From Wenyingzhuangia heitensis (GTDB lineage: Bacteria > Bacteroidota > Bacteroidia > Flavobacteriales > Flavobacteriaceae): 64,000 nt of DNA. Where the stretch lies: NCBI RefSeq assembly GCF_011762155.1, contig NZ_JAASQL010000001.1:1240001-1304000 (forward strand). Reading direction: 5' to 3'. Both the position numbers and the translations under genes were made by a program. The notes beneath the pieces were generated by a model that was given only the letters and a program-made list of their open reading frames with translations, had not been told where the DNA came from and made no database searches. How positions within the stretch are numbered: the first letter of the stretch is position 1; every line of letters starts with the position of its first letter. Of the stretch, positions 35,692 through 44,236 are shown one piece after another.

Positions 35692-36357
35692 TTATAATTT
35701 AAAGTAGAAGCCTTCTTCTTTTAATTGTTGATACATTTTTTCATCAAACTTATAAAGTATGGCGGGTTTGTGAGCCACATTTTTTTGTTTTTTTCCTGTG
35801 TCTATCAACAGTTTCATCTGGTTTAACTTGGTTCTAAAATTTCGTTTGTTCAATTCTATTTGTAGAATAGCTTCGTAAACTTGTTGTAGGTTTGTTAAAC
35901 TAAATTCTTCAGGTAATAAGTTAAAGCCAATTGGTTCATATCGGACTCTTCTTTTTAGCTTTTTGTGAGCAGATTCTATAATCCTTTGGTGATCAAAAGC
36001 GAGTTCAGGCAATTTATCTACATCACACCATTCTAGTTTTTCGGCAGTATAACCTGCTGTTGGAGAATAATTTTCAATGTTAATTAACGCATAGTAGCTA
36101 ATGGTGATAACTCTTTTTCCTGGGTATCTATCCACTCTACCAAAAGCCTGAATTTGTTCTAAAAAGATATTATCTAGATCCGTAATTTTTTTTAAGGTAT
36201 TTTCTGCACTTCCATAAATACTTGTTTTTTCATCTAAAAAATCACCAGGTAAAGCCATTAGCCCTTTAGAAGGATCGTTTTTTCTTTTGATCAACAAGAC
36301 TTTTAAGGTTTCGTGTTGAAATCCAAAAATTACACAGTCTACAGAAGTTTCTACCAT
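35692..36357 (-). CDS. Nudix-type transcriptional regulator (NrtR/AraR-like) of the xylose cluster
   Basis: This 221-residue protein has an N-terminal Nudix-fold domain (about 5-140) and a C-terminal winged helix (about 150-221; SLTNLQQVYEAILQIELNKRNFRTKL). The Nudix box region (ALPGDFLDEKTSIYGSAENT) lacks the REUxEE core needed for hydrolysis, as in NrtR/AraR regulators that bind a sugar or nucleotide ligand instead. It is divergent from xylB and heads the esterase operon. A perfect palindrome (CTTAGTTT-N7-AAACTAAG) overlaps the predicted xylB transcription start, and an AAACTAA half-site lies nearer its own gene. Repression relieved by xylose or a xylose derivative is inferred. Confidence 0.83.
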   Translation of the reverse strand: MVETSVDCVIFGFQHETLKVLLIKRKNDPSKGLMALPGDFLDEKTSIYGSAENTLKKITDLDNIFLEQIQAFGRVDRYPGKRVITISYYALINIENYSPTAGYTAEKLEWCDVDKLPELAFDHQRIIESAHKKLKRRVRYEPIGFNLLPEEFSLTNLQQVYEAILQIELNKRNFRTKLNQMKLLIDTGKKQKNVAHKPAILYKFDEKMYQQLKEEGFYFKL

Positions 36358-36438
36358 ATTACTATTAATGTTTTTGCGAATTTATTGATAGTATCATAAA
36401 TAAACTAACTTTTTGTTTGAAATACAATAGCAACTAAT

Positions 36439-36469
36439 TATATTTGCTTAGTTTGGGATTAAAACTAAG
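36439..36469 (+). promoter_or_regulatory. xylB promoter -7 box and overlapping palindromic operator
   Basis: The -7 box TATATTTG is at 36439-36446. The palindrome CTTAGTTT-GGGATTA-AAACTAAG occupies 36447-36469, across the expected start of transcription, a typical repressor position. A further half-site AAACTAA at 36402-36408 lies towards the divergent Nudix-type gene. Confidence 0.7.
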
Positions 36470-36510
36470 TCTCTTTTTTAAGAGGTACAACTATATTTAA
36501 ATAAATTTTT

Positions 36511-37998
36511 ATGTTATCAATTGGATACGATTTAGGAAGTTCATCAGTAAAAGCTGTTTTATTTGATACCAATACCAAAGAGGTAAAGGCAGCTGCTAGT
36601 TACCCAGAAAGAGAAATGGTAATTGATGCTCCTCAAGAAAATTGGGCAGAGCAAAACCCAGAAGATTGGTGGCAAAATATAGAAAAGGTAACTAATAAAT
36701 TATTTGAAAAAACAACAAATAAAAGAGCAGATGTTGTAGCCATTGGTATTGCTTATCAAATGCATGGTTTGGTTACTTTAACAAATAAAGGAGAGGTGGT
36801 AAGACCTGCTATTATTTGGTGCGACAGTAGAGCTGTAGCTATTGGAAATAAAGCTTTTAAAGAAATTGGAGAAACTGTTTGTTTAGAAACAATGTTAAAT
36901 TCTCCAGGAAATTTTACAGCATCTAAATTGGCTTGGGTAAAAGAGAACGAACCTGAATTATACAATACTATTGATAAGATAATGTTACCAGGGGATTATA
37001 TAGCTTATAGATTCACAAATACCATAACTACTACAAACACAGGCTTATCTGAAGGAGTTTTATGGGACTTTAAAAAAGAAGCACTAAACAGTACGTTGGT
37101 AGATTATTTTGGGTTTGATGAAAAATTATTTCCAGAAGTAAAACCTGTGTTTGCAGAGCAAGGAAAAATAACGGCTAAAATGGCAGAAAAGTTTGGTTTT
37201 AGTCCAGAGGCTGTAGTTGCTTACAGAGCTGGAGACCAACCAAATAACGCATTTTCTTTAAATGTATTAAATCCGGGAGAAATTGCTGCTACAGGTGGTA
37301 CTTCTGGGGTTGTGTACGGTGTGGTAGATCAATTAAAATACGATGAAAAACAACGTGTTAATACATTTGCTCACATTAACCATACAGCAGAAGAAAGAAA
37401 GTTAGGCGTTTTATTGTGTATTAACGGAACTGGAAGTGCTTATGCTTGGTTGCGTAACAATTTAGCTGCAGATATGGATTATTTTGAGTTAGAAAAATTG
37501 GCACAAAGTGTACCTGTAGGAGCGAATGCCTTAACTTTTTTACCTTTTGGAAATGGAGCAGAACGCATGTTGGCAAATAAAATAATAGGAGCTCAGTTTG
37601 ATGGTTTGAATTTTACCAAACACAAATTGGGAGATATGGTAAGAGCGTGTTTAGAAGGAATTGCTTTTTCTTTTGTGTATGGAATTGCTGGAATGAAAGA
37701 ATTAGGTTTGGAACCTAGTGTTATAAAAGTGGGGAATGATAATATGTTTCAATCAGAAACTTTTGCAACAACCATTGCCACATTAACAGGAGCAGAAATT
37801 CAAGTAAAAGAATCATCAGGAGCTGTAGGTGCTGCAATTGGAGCAGGTTATGGAGCAGGAAAAATAAATAATTTGCAAGATGCATTTGCCAAAGAAAATA
37901 TCATCAAAACGTATACGGCAGATATTTCTAAAAAAGAAGCATATCAAGTAGCTTATACCAAGTGGGTAAGTTTGTTAGAATCAAAATTAAAATCATAA
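36511..37998 (+). CDS. xylB: Xylulokinase
   Basis: This 495-residue cytosolic FGGY-family kinase phosphorylates D-xylulose to xylulose 5-phosphate. The N-terminal ATP/sugar domain begins GYDLGSSSVKAVLFD. Substrate elements include QMHGLV and AGDQPNNAFS, and the C-terminal domain carries KVGNDNMFQSETFA and AVGAAIGAGYG. It is the first gene of the xylose operon, 11 bases ahead of xylA, and is likely controlled by the divergent Nudix-type regulator. Confidence 0.93.
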   Translation: MLSIGYDLGSSSVKAVLFDTNTKEVKAAASYPEREMVIDAPQENWAEQNPEDWWQNIEKVTNKLFEKTTNKRADVVAIGIAYQMHGLVTLTNKGEVVRPAIIWCDSRAVAIGNKAFKEIGETVCLETMLNSPGNFTASKLAWVKENEPELYNTIDKIMLPGDYIAYRFTNTITTTNTGLSEGVLWDFKKEALNSTLVDYFGFDEKLFPEVKPVFAEQGKITAKMAEKFGFSPEAVVAYRAGDQPNNAFSLNVLNPGEIAATGGTSGVVYGVVDQLKYDEKQRVNTFAHINHTAEERKLGVLLCINGTGSAYAWLRNNLAADMDYFELEKLAQSVPVGANALTFLPFGNGAERMLANKIIGAQFDGLNFTKHKLGDMVRACLEGIAFSFVYGIAGMKELGLEPSVIKVGNDNMFQSETFATTIATLTGAEIQVKESSGAVGAAIGAGYGAGKINNLQDAFAKENIIKTYTADISKKEAYQVAYTKWVSLLESKLKS

Positions 37999-38008
37999 AT
38001 AATACATT

Positions 38009-39340
38009 ATGCCAAAATTAACAGTAGGAAGTAAAGAATACTTCAAAGGAATTGGAGAGATTAAGTTTGAGGGAAAAGATTCAAAAAATCCTTTAGCTTA
38101 TAAATATTACAACCCAGACCAAGTAGTTGCTGGAAAAACAATGAGAGAGCATTTTAAGTTTTCTATTGCTTATTGGCATACCTTCTGTGGACAAGGTTCT
38201 GATCCTTTTGGACCAGGAACACAAAATTTTGAATGGGATCAAAATGCAGATCCTATGCAAGCAGCCAAAGACAAAGCAGATGCTGCTTTTGAATTTATTA
38301 CCAAAATGGGATTTGATTACTACTGTTTTCACGATTTTGACTTGGTACAAGAAGGAGCAACTTTTGAAGAGTCTGAAGCTCGTTTGAAAGAAATTGTAGC
38401 TTACTTAAAAGAAAAGCAAGCAGCAAGTGGTGTAAAATTATTATGGGGAACGGCTAACTGTTTTTCTAACCCACGTTATATGAATGGGGCTGCTACCAAT
38501 CCTAATTTTGATGTTGTTGCAAGAGCAGGAGCACAAATTAAATTGGCTTTAGATGCTACAATGGAATTAAAAGGTGAGAACTATGTATTCTGGGGAGGAC
38601 GTGAAGGTTACATGTCTTTATTAAATACAGATATGGGACGTGAATTAAATCACATGGGACAATTCTTAGGATTGGCAAAAGATTATGCACGTGGAAAAGG
38701 ATTCAAAGGAAACTTTTTTATTGAGCCTAAGCCAATGGAACCAACTAAACACCAGTATGATTTTGATGCAGCAACCGTTGTTGGTTTCTTAAACAAGCAT
38801 AACTTACAGGACGATTTTAAAATTAATTTAGAAGTAAACCACGCAACTTTAGCAAGTCACACCATGCAACATGAAATGGATGTAGCGGCACAAGCAGGTA
38901 TGTTAGGTAGTATTGATGCCAACCGTGGAGATTACCAAAACGGATGGGATACAGATCAGTTCCCAAACAACATTCAAGAAACTGCAGAAGCTATGTTGGT
39001 GTTTTTAGAAGCAGGAGGATTGCAAGGAGGTGGAGTAAACTTTGATGCAAAAATTAGAAGAAACTCTACAGATTTAGAAGATATTTTCTTAGCACACATT
39101 GGTGGTGCAGATACCTTTGCAAGAGGGTTATTGGTAGCTGAGAAAATTATGCAAGAATCAGATTACAAAGCGTTGAGAGAAAAGCGTTATAGCTCTTTTG
39201 ACAGTGGTAAAGGAAAAGAATTTGAAGAAGGAAAATTATCTTTTGAAGATTTATACAGCATTGCCAAAGAAAACGGAGAGTTACCTAGCATTAGTGGGAA
39301 ACAAGAGTTGTTTGAAAATATCATCAACCAGAACATTTAA
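38009..39340 (+). CDS. xylA: Xylose isomerase (class II)
   Basis: This 443-residue cytosolic enzyme converts D-xylose to D-xylulose using two divalent metal ions. Clear signatures are HDFDLVQEG with the active-site His, WGGREGYMSL, and the metal-binding FIEPKPMEPTKHQYDFD, with ANRGDYQNGWDTDQFP further on. The N-terminal extension of about 45 residues marks class II. It follows xylB by 11 bases. A terminator lies between it and the transporter gene. Confidence 0.97.
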   Translation: MPKLTVGSKEYFKGIGEIKFEGKDSKNPLAYKYYNPDQVVAGKTMREHFKFSIAYWHTFCGQGSDPFGPGTQNFEWDQNADPMQAAKDKADAAFEFITKMGFDYYCFHDFDLVQEGATFEESEARLKEIVAYLKEKQAASGVKLLWGTANCFSNPRYMNGAATNPNFDVVARAGAQIKLALDATMELKGENYVFWGGREGYMSLLNTDMGRELNHMGQFLGLAKDYARGKGFKGNFFIEPKPMEPTKHQYDFDAATVVGFLNKHNLQDDFKINLEVNHATLASHTMQHEMDVAAQAGMLGSIDANRGDYQNGWDTDQFPNNIQETAEAMLVFLEAGGLQGGGVNFDAKIRRNSTDLEDIFLAHIGGADTFARGLLVAEKIMQESDYKALREKRYSSFDSGKGKEFEEGKLSFEDLYSIAKENGELPSISGKQELFENIINQNI

Positions 39341-39349
39341 ATAAATATC

Positions 39350-39386
39350 CCGAATGCCTGTAAATATTACAGGTATTCGGTTTTTT
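39350..39386 (+). terminator. Terminator or attenuator between xylA and the sugar porter
   Basis: The stem CCGAATGCCTGTAA / TTACAGGTATTCGG has one G-T pair and is followed by six T. It may reduce transcription into the transporter gene rather than end it. Confidence 0.82.
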
Positions 39387-39415
39387 AGACATTATTAATG
39401 TAATACGATCATTTA

Positions 39416-40837
39416 ATGAAAACATCAAATTCAACATATTTATTAAAGCTAACATTGGTTGCTACTTTAGGTGGGCTTTTGTTTGGTTATGATACGGCTG
39501 TTATTTCCGGTACGGTTAGTTCTTTAGAACACTTTTTTGTATTGCCTTTTGGTTTGGAAGAATCTGCAGCAAATTCAAGATTAGGAATGTTAGTTTCTAG
39601 TGCTTTAATAGGGTGTATTATAGGAGGGCTTACAGGAGGTGTTGTTAGTAAAAAATTAGGTCGTAAAAACGGTTTAATTCTAGCTGCAGTTTTATTTCTG
39701 CTATCTGCTGTAGGATCTTCTATGCCAGAAATGTTAATAAGACCTATTGGAGAAGGAGATCATACTTTTATGTACATTTTTATTGTATATAGAATTATAG
39801 GAGGTATTGGAGTAGGATTGGCATCTATGTTATCACCGTTATATATTGCAGAAATTGCTCCCGCTAAAATTAGAGGTAAATTGGTATCTATGAATCAGTT
39901 TGCAATTATATTTGGTATGTTGATTGTTTATTTTGTGAATTATTATATTGCTTCTCAGGGAGATGATTCTTGGTTAAATACCATTGGTTGGAGATGGATG
40001 TTTGCCTCTGAAACAATTCCTGCTATTTTATTTTTAATCTTTTTGTTTACGGTTCCAGATACTCCTAGGTCTTTGGTAATGAAAGAACAACCAGAAAAAG
40101 CATTAGATGTTTTAATAAAAGTAAATGGAGAAGAACAAGCAAAATTAATTTTAGAAGATATTAAAGGAACTACAGATCATACGTCTGGAAAATTATTCTC
40201 TTTTGGAATTGCAGTAATTATTATTGGAGTTTTAATTTCTATTTTTCAACAATTTGTAGGAATTAATGTAGTATTGTACTACGCTCCAGAAATTTTTAAA
40301 AGTATGGGGTCAGGAACCGATACGGCTTTGCTACAAACAATTATTGTTGGAGGTGTAAATTTAGTATTTACAATTTTAGCAATTCAAACAGTAGATAAAT
40401 TGGGAAGAAAACCATTAATGATTATTGGAGCTTTAGGTATGGCAATTGCTATGTTTGCTTTGGGTGGAGCTTTCTTTAGTCATTCTGTAGGAAGTTTTGC
40501 ATTAATTTGTATGTTGGTATATGTAGCAAGTTTTGCAATGAGTTGGGGACCTGTAACATGGGTATTGCTTTCAGAAATTTTTCCAAATAAAATTAGAGGA
40601 AAAGCTTTGGCAGTAGCTGTAGCAGCACAGTGGGTTTCTAATTATTTAGTATCGTGGACATTTCCTATGATGGATAAGAATTCTTATTTGTTAGAAAAAT
40701 TCAATCATGGTTTTGCATATTGGATTTATGGTGTTATGGGAGTATTAGCGACTTACATGATTTGGAAATTTGTTCCAGAAACTAAAGGTAAAACGTTAGA
40801 AGAAATGGAGAAAATTTGGGATAAAAAGAAAAAATAA
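39416..40837 (+). CDS. MFS sugar porter, probable D-xylose:H+ symporter
   Basis: This 473-residue protein has twelve predicted membrane helices and the sugar-porter signatures: GYDTAVISG in helix 1, GRKNGL between helices 2 and 3, YIAEIAPAKIRGKLVSMNQ, QQFVGINVVLYYAPEIF in helix 7 and PETKGKTLEEME at the end of helix 12. It imports a monosaccharide through the inner membrane; placement after xylBA makes xylose the probable substrate. The transaldolase gene follows after 25 bases. Confidence 0.9.
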   Translation: MKTSNSTYLLKLTLVATLGGLLFGYDTAVISGTVSSLEHFFVLPFGLEESAANSRLGMLVSSALIGCIIGGLTGGVVSKKLGRKNGLILAAVLFLLSAVGSSMPEMLIRPIGEGDHTFMYIFIVYRIIGGIGVGLASMLSPLYIAEIAPAKIRGKLVSMNQFAIIFGMLIVYFVNYYIASQGDDSWLNTIGWRWMFASETIPAILFLIFLFTVPDTPRSLVMKEQPEKALDVLIKVNGEEQAKLILEDIKGTTDHTSGKLFSFGIAVIIIGVLISIFQQFVGINVVLYYAPEIFKSMGSGTDTALLQTIIVGGVNLVFTILAIQTVDKLGRKPLMIIGALGMAIAMFALGGAFFSHSVGSFALICMLVYVASFAMSWGPVTWVLLSEIFPNKIRGKALAVAVAAQWVSNYLVSWTFPMMDKNSYLLEKFNHGFAYWIYGVMGVLATYMIWKFVPETKGKTLEEMEKIWDKKKK

Positions 40838-40862
40838 TTAACAGTAAATAAAATAGTAAAAC

Positions 40863-41513
40863 ATGAAATTTTTTATAGACACAGCTAATCTTGATCAAAT
40901 TAAAGAAGCACAAGCATTAGGAGTATTAGATGGTGTAACTACCAATCCATCATTAATGGCAAAAGAAGGTATTTCTGGGGCTGAAAACATTTTACAACAT
41001 TACCGTGATATTTGCGATGCAGTAGATGGTGATGTAAGTGCTGAGGTACTTTCTGTTGATTTTGACAGTATGGTAAAAGAAGGAGAAGCTTTGGCAGCTT
41101 TAAACCCACAAATTGTAGTAAAATTACCTATGATTAAAGACGGGATTAAAGCATGTAAATACTTTTCTAGTAAAGGAATTAAAACAAACGTAACGTTAGT
41201 GTTTTCTGTAGGACAAGCTTTGTTGGCTGCAAAAGCAGGAGCAACGTATGTATCTCCATTTATTGGACGTTTAGACGATATTTCTACAGATGGATTGCAC
41301 TTGGTACAAGAAATTAGAGAAGTATATGATAATTACGGTTTTGAAACTGAAATTTTAGCAGCTTCTGTAAGACACACTATGCATATTGTAGACTGTGCTA
41401 AGATTGGTGCAGATGTTATGACAGGACCTTTATCTGCTATTGAAGGATTGATGAGACACCCTTTAACAGATAGTGGTTTGGCTACTTTTTTAGAAGCAGC
41501 AAAAAAAATGTAA
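40863..41513 (+). CDS. Transaldolase/fructose-6-phosphate aldolase-like protein (TalC/MipB subfamily)
   Basis: This 216-residue single-domain TIM-barrel belongs to the small transaldolase group. It has TTNPSLMAKEG near the N-terminus, VVKLPM in the middle, GIKTNVTLVFSVGQALLAAK and TYVSPFIGRLDD later. The Schiff-base lysine is probably in the KLPM region, as in the TalC group. Context supports transaldolase activity: products of xylulokinase enter the pentose phosphate pathway and this enzyme would recycle carbons into glycolysis. A terminator follows. Confidence 0.9.
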   Translation: MKFFIDTANLDQIKEAQALGVLDGVTTNPSLMAKEGISGAENILQHYRDICDAVDGDVSAEVLSVDFDSMVKEGEALAALNPQIVVKLPMIKDGIKACKYFSSKGIKTNVTLVFSVGQALLAAKAGATYVSPFIGRLDDISTDGLHLVQEIREVYDNYGFETEILAASVRHTMHIVDCAKIGADVMTGPLSAIEGLMRHPLTDSGLATFLEAAKKM

Positions 41514-41535
41514 CATATAAGTTATAATACTATTT

Positions 41536-41575
41536 AAAGGCTCTCTTTTCTTTCTGAAAAGGGAGCTTTTTTTTT
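41536..41575 (+). terminator. Terminator after the xylose operon
   Basis: The imperfect stem AAAGGCTCTCTTTTC / GAAAAGGGAGCTTTT is followed by a run of T, between convergent genes. Confidence 0.85.
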
Positions 41576-41606
41576 GAAAAATCAACAAAAAAATAGATAA
41601 TATGTT

Positions 41607-42452
41607 TTAAAATCTCCAAGCAACAAACCTACTTTGTTTGTTTCCTTGTTGCATGTCTACAATTTTTACTTCTGTAGGTTTTGTTTTGTTAATAGCTCTT
41701 TTTATGTTTTTTAAATTTTCTTTTTGAGAAACCAAAGAGGTAAACCAGCCCACTTGTGTTTTAAACAACACACTTTCTTCGGCCATTTTTTTTACAAAAG
41801 CTTCTTCACCACCTTTGTACCATAATTCGTTAGATTTCCCTCCAAAGTTTAAGGTTTCTGCTTCTTCCAGTTGTAAGTTTTTAACTTTTCTTTTGTTTTT
41901 TTGATCGGCATCAAAAGAATTTTTAAAGAACGGAGGGTTGCAAACTACCACATCAAAAAAATCATTGGGCTGAATAATGTTATTTAATATGGAGTTTTTA
42001 AATTGTTGATGTCTAACATCAATAGAATTTAAAAGACTGTTGTTTTGAATAATGTTTTTAGCGTTGCTAATAGAATCTTTATCCACTTCACTAGCTGTGC
42101 ATTTCCAATTAAAATGGCAAGTTCCTAATATTGGATAAATTAAGTTAGCACCCGTTCCAATGTCTAACAAGGTAATTTCTTCTTGAGGTTCTAATAAATC
42201 TGCTACGTGTAATAAATAATCTAATCTGCCAGGAATGGGAGGACATAAATTAGTTTCTGGAATGTCCCAAAACGTCAATTGATAGTGATGCTTTAATAAA
42301 GCTTTGTTTAACTCTCTTACTGCTGTTTTATCAGCAAATTTTAATGTTTTGTTTCCGTATTCATTTACAAAGACATGCTTTTTCAAATTAGGGTTTGCTT
42401 GGCAAAGTTCGTCAAAATTATAATCTTCTTGAAAAGGATTTTTTTGGTGCAT
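41607..42452 (-). CDS. rlmF: 23S rRNA (adenine1618-N6)-methyltransferase
   Basis: This 281-residue SAM-dependent methyltransferase is recognised as RlmF by its N-terminal sequence (YNFDELCQANPNLKKHV and FADKTAVRELNKALL), the SAM motif LLDIGTGANLIYPIL, and the N6-adenine catalytic tetrapeptide NPPF in VCNPPFFKNS. It modifies a single adenine of 23S rRNA. The gene is monocistronic and its start at 42452 is followed upstream by a repeat-rich intergenic region. Confidence 0.92.
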   Translation of the reverse strand: MHQKNPFQEDYNFDELCQANPNLKKHVFVNEYGNKTLKFADKTAVRELNKALLKHHYQLTFWDIPETNLCPPIPGRLDYLLHVADLLEPQEEITLLDIGTGANLIYPILGTCHFNWKCTASEVDKDSISNAKNIIQNNSLLNSIDVRHQQFKNSILNNIIQPNDFFDVVVCNPPFFKNSFDADQKNKRKVKNLQLEEAETLNFGGKSNELWYKGGEEAFVKKMAEESVLFKTQVGWFTSLVSQKENLKNIKRAINKTKPTEVKIVDMQQGNKQSRFVAWRF

Positions 42453-42502
42453 GTTATATAAATTTGATGCAAAGATACAATCTAATGATTATAAATGTTA
42501 AA

Positions 42503-42574
42503 GGTGTTCGAGCGGAGTCGAGAACTGTACATCTCTTCCGAGATTTCGGAACGCTTGATGACCCTAATTTAGGG
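42503..42574. repeat. Composite GC-rich palindromic intergenic element
   Basis: Within 72 bases there are GGTGTTCGAGCGGAGTCGAG (42503-42522), a perfect hairpin TTCCGA-GATT-TCGGAA (42536-42551) and a palindrome CCCTAA-T-TTAGGG (42562-42574). The composition is much richer in G and C than the surroundings. The first piece recurs, inverted, at 43462-43478. It looks like a dispersed genomic repeat. Confidence 0.6.
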
Positions 42575-42597
42575 CAACGATATATAATATAAAGAGC

Positions 42598-43419
42598 TTA
42601 TCTCTCCCAAAACGTAATAAAAATACGTTCATAAATATCATCACGTTTTATCCAAACTAATGGACTGTGCTGTACAGCAATTTGTTCCAAAATAATTGGT
42701 TTTGCTTCTGTAAGAGAAATCCAATCTTTATTGTATTTTGGATCTATTAACCAATCTTGTTTTATAGGAACATGATACAAAGCTAAAGGAGACAAATCTT
42801 CAATTTCTTTGTAACTGATGTAATATCCTTTGATACAATTGTTGTTAATATATGGAAATAGGTGATTTTTTAAATTGAAGGGAATATACAATTGTGCTTT
42901 AAAATGTACAGATTGCTGAATTTCATCAATAGGAATTGCTAAGCTGTTCAATAGTTTTTGAGTTACCTGATGGTACAGTTTAGGAAATTGTTTTTCCTTT
43001 AATTTATCAAGTTTTTTAACAAAGGAATCTCTTAAGTTGGGACCTATCCAACGATCTATTTCATGAGGGATATCTGTTTTGTACAAGTAGAATTTACAAG
43101 TCAATTCAATATGGTGAATACCATTAGGTGTATTGCAAATAAAATCCAATTCTCCAATGGTTTGGTGTTTGTTTATTTGTAACTGTAGGTTGTTTGCCAG
43201 TGGTGTATAATTTGGCAATGCTTCTAAATTTTTCTGATAAAAAACTTCTACCAATTTTCCTAGTCTATGATGTTTGGTAGTATCAATAGCTGATAGGTCT
43301 AGAGTTTTAGAAAAAGGAATATCTATTTGTGGATAATCAAAAAAGGAATTTTCTAACCACAAATTGGGTTGTTCTTTAAATCCTTGGTATTGATATGTTA
43401 GCTTTTCTAAATCAGTCAA
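42598..43419 (-). CDS. DUF1853-family protein (PD-(D/E)XK nuclease-like)
   Basis: This 273-residue protein is of unknown function. The central motif TIGELDFICNTPNGIHHIELTC followed by KFYLYK is the hallmark of DUF1853 and has the E-x-D ... E-x-x-x-K layout of PD-(D/E)XK nucleases, although activity has not been shown for the family to my knowledge. The gene is flanked on both sides by inverted copies of a GC-rich repeat, so it may have moved as a unit or merely lie between two repeat insertions. No partner gene is evident. Confidence 0.72.
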   Translation of the reverse strand: MTDLEKLTYQYQGFKEQPNLWLENSFFDYPQIDIPFSKTLDLSAIDTTKHHRLGKLVEVFYQKNLEALPNYTPLANNLQLQINKHQTIGELDFICNTPNGIHHIELTCKFYLYKTDIPHEIDRWIGPNLRDSFVKKLDKLKEKQFPKLYHQVTQKLLNSLAIPIDEIQQSVHFKAQLYIPFNLKNHLFPYINNNCIKGYYISYKEIEDLSPLALYHVPIKQDWLIDPKYNKDWISLTEAKPIILEQIAVQHSPLVWIKRDDIYERIFITFWER

Positions 43420-43461
43420 AGTGATAGTCTACGTGTTTTTATTTTATGTGAAATAGTTTTT

Positions 43462-43533
43462 GACTCCGCTCGAACACCATATCATAGTAATTTTATATTC
43501 TACTCAAATAGAAATGGTCATAGAGCGGAGTCG
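43462..43533. repeat. Inverted copies of the GC-rich repeat beyond the DUF1853 gene
   Basis: GACTCCGCTCGAACACC (43462-43478) is the reverse complement of 17 bases of the repeat at 42503. A shorter copy GAGCGGAGTCG (43523-43533) stands in the other orientation, so the two can fold as a long-range hairpin. Confidence 0.65.
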
Positions 43534-43542
43534 GGATTCAAT

Positions 43543-44229
43543 TTACAAAGCTTTTAAATATTGTTCTAAAATTGTTACTCCGTTTACCGCCGATTCTTGT
43601 ATATAAGTATAATGATTAGGAACGTTAATTTCATCAACCTTAGGATCTATAATAAATACATTTGCATTTTGCGGAACGTTGTAAATTAATCCTGCTGCAG
43701 GATAGACTTGTAGACTGGTTCCTATAATTATAAAAATATCAGCAGTTTCGCAAACATCGGCTGCTGTTTCTAACATAGGAACTTCTTCTCCAAACCAAAC
43801 AATATTAGGTCTTAGCTGGTGTCCGTCTGGGCAAAAATCACCCAATTGAATTTCATCGCCACCAATATCTTTAACATAACTAGGGTTGTTAAAACTTTTT
43901 ACTTCAGATAATTTTCCGTGTAAATGGACTACATTTTTACTGCCTGCACGTTCGTGCAAATTATCTACATTTTGAGTAATGATTGTTATATTGTATTGCT
44001 CTTGTAGAGAAGCTAAGTAAGTGTGTGCTCTGTTGGGAATAACTGTAGTAGCTTGTTTTCTGCGTTGGTTGTAAAACTCTAAAACCAATGCAGGATTTCT
44101 GTACCAACCCTCAATAGAGGCAACATCCATCACATCGTGATTTTCCCACAATCCGTTATGATCTCTAAAGGTCTTAATGCCACTTTCTGCACTAATTCCA
44201 GCCCCAGTAAGTACAACTACATTTTTCAT
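43543..44229 (-). CDS. cobB: NAD-dependent protein deacylase, sirtuin class III (CobB-like)
   Basis: This 228-residue cytosolic enzyme has the NAD-binding GAGISAESGIKTFRD, catalytic His in QNVDNLHERAG...VVHLHGKL, and WFGEEVP plus GTSLQVYPAAG at the end. FYNQRRKQ supplies the Tyr-x-x-Arg pair that in class III sirtuins favours succinyl- or malonyl-lysine. The usual zinc site of four cysteines is missing: only one cysteine (DFCPDG) lies in that segment. The protein therefore seems to be a zinc-free variant. It is eight bases downstream of the antiporter gene and probably co-transcribed with it. Confidence 0.88.
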   Translation of the reverse strand: MKNVVVLTGAGISAESGIKTFRDHNGLWENHDVMDVASIEGWYRNPALVLEFYNQRRKQATTVIPNRAHTYLASLQEQYNITIITQNVDNLHERAGSKNVVHLHGKLSEVKSFNNPSYVKDIGGDEIQLGDFCPDGHQLRPNIVWFGEEVPMLETAADVCETADIFIIIGTSLQVYPAAGLIYNVPQNANVFIIDPKVDEINVPNHYTYIQESAVNGVTILEQYLKAL

Positions 44230-44236
44230 GTTTTAA

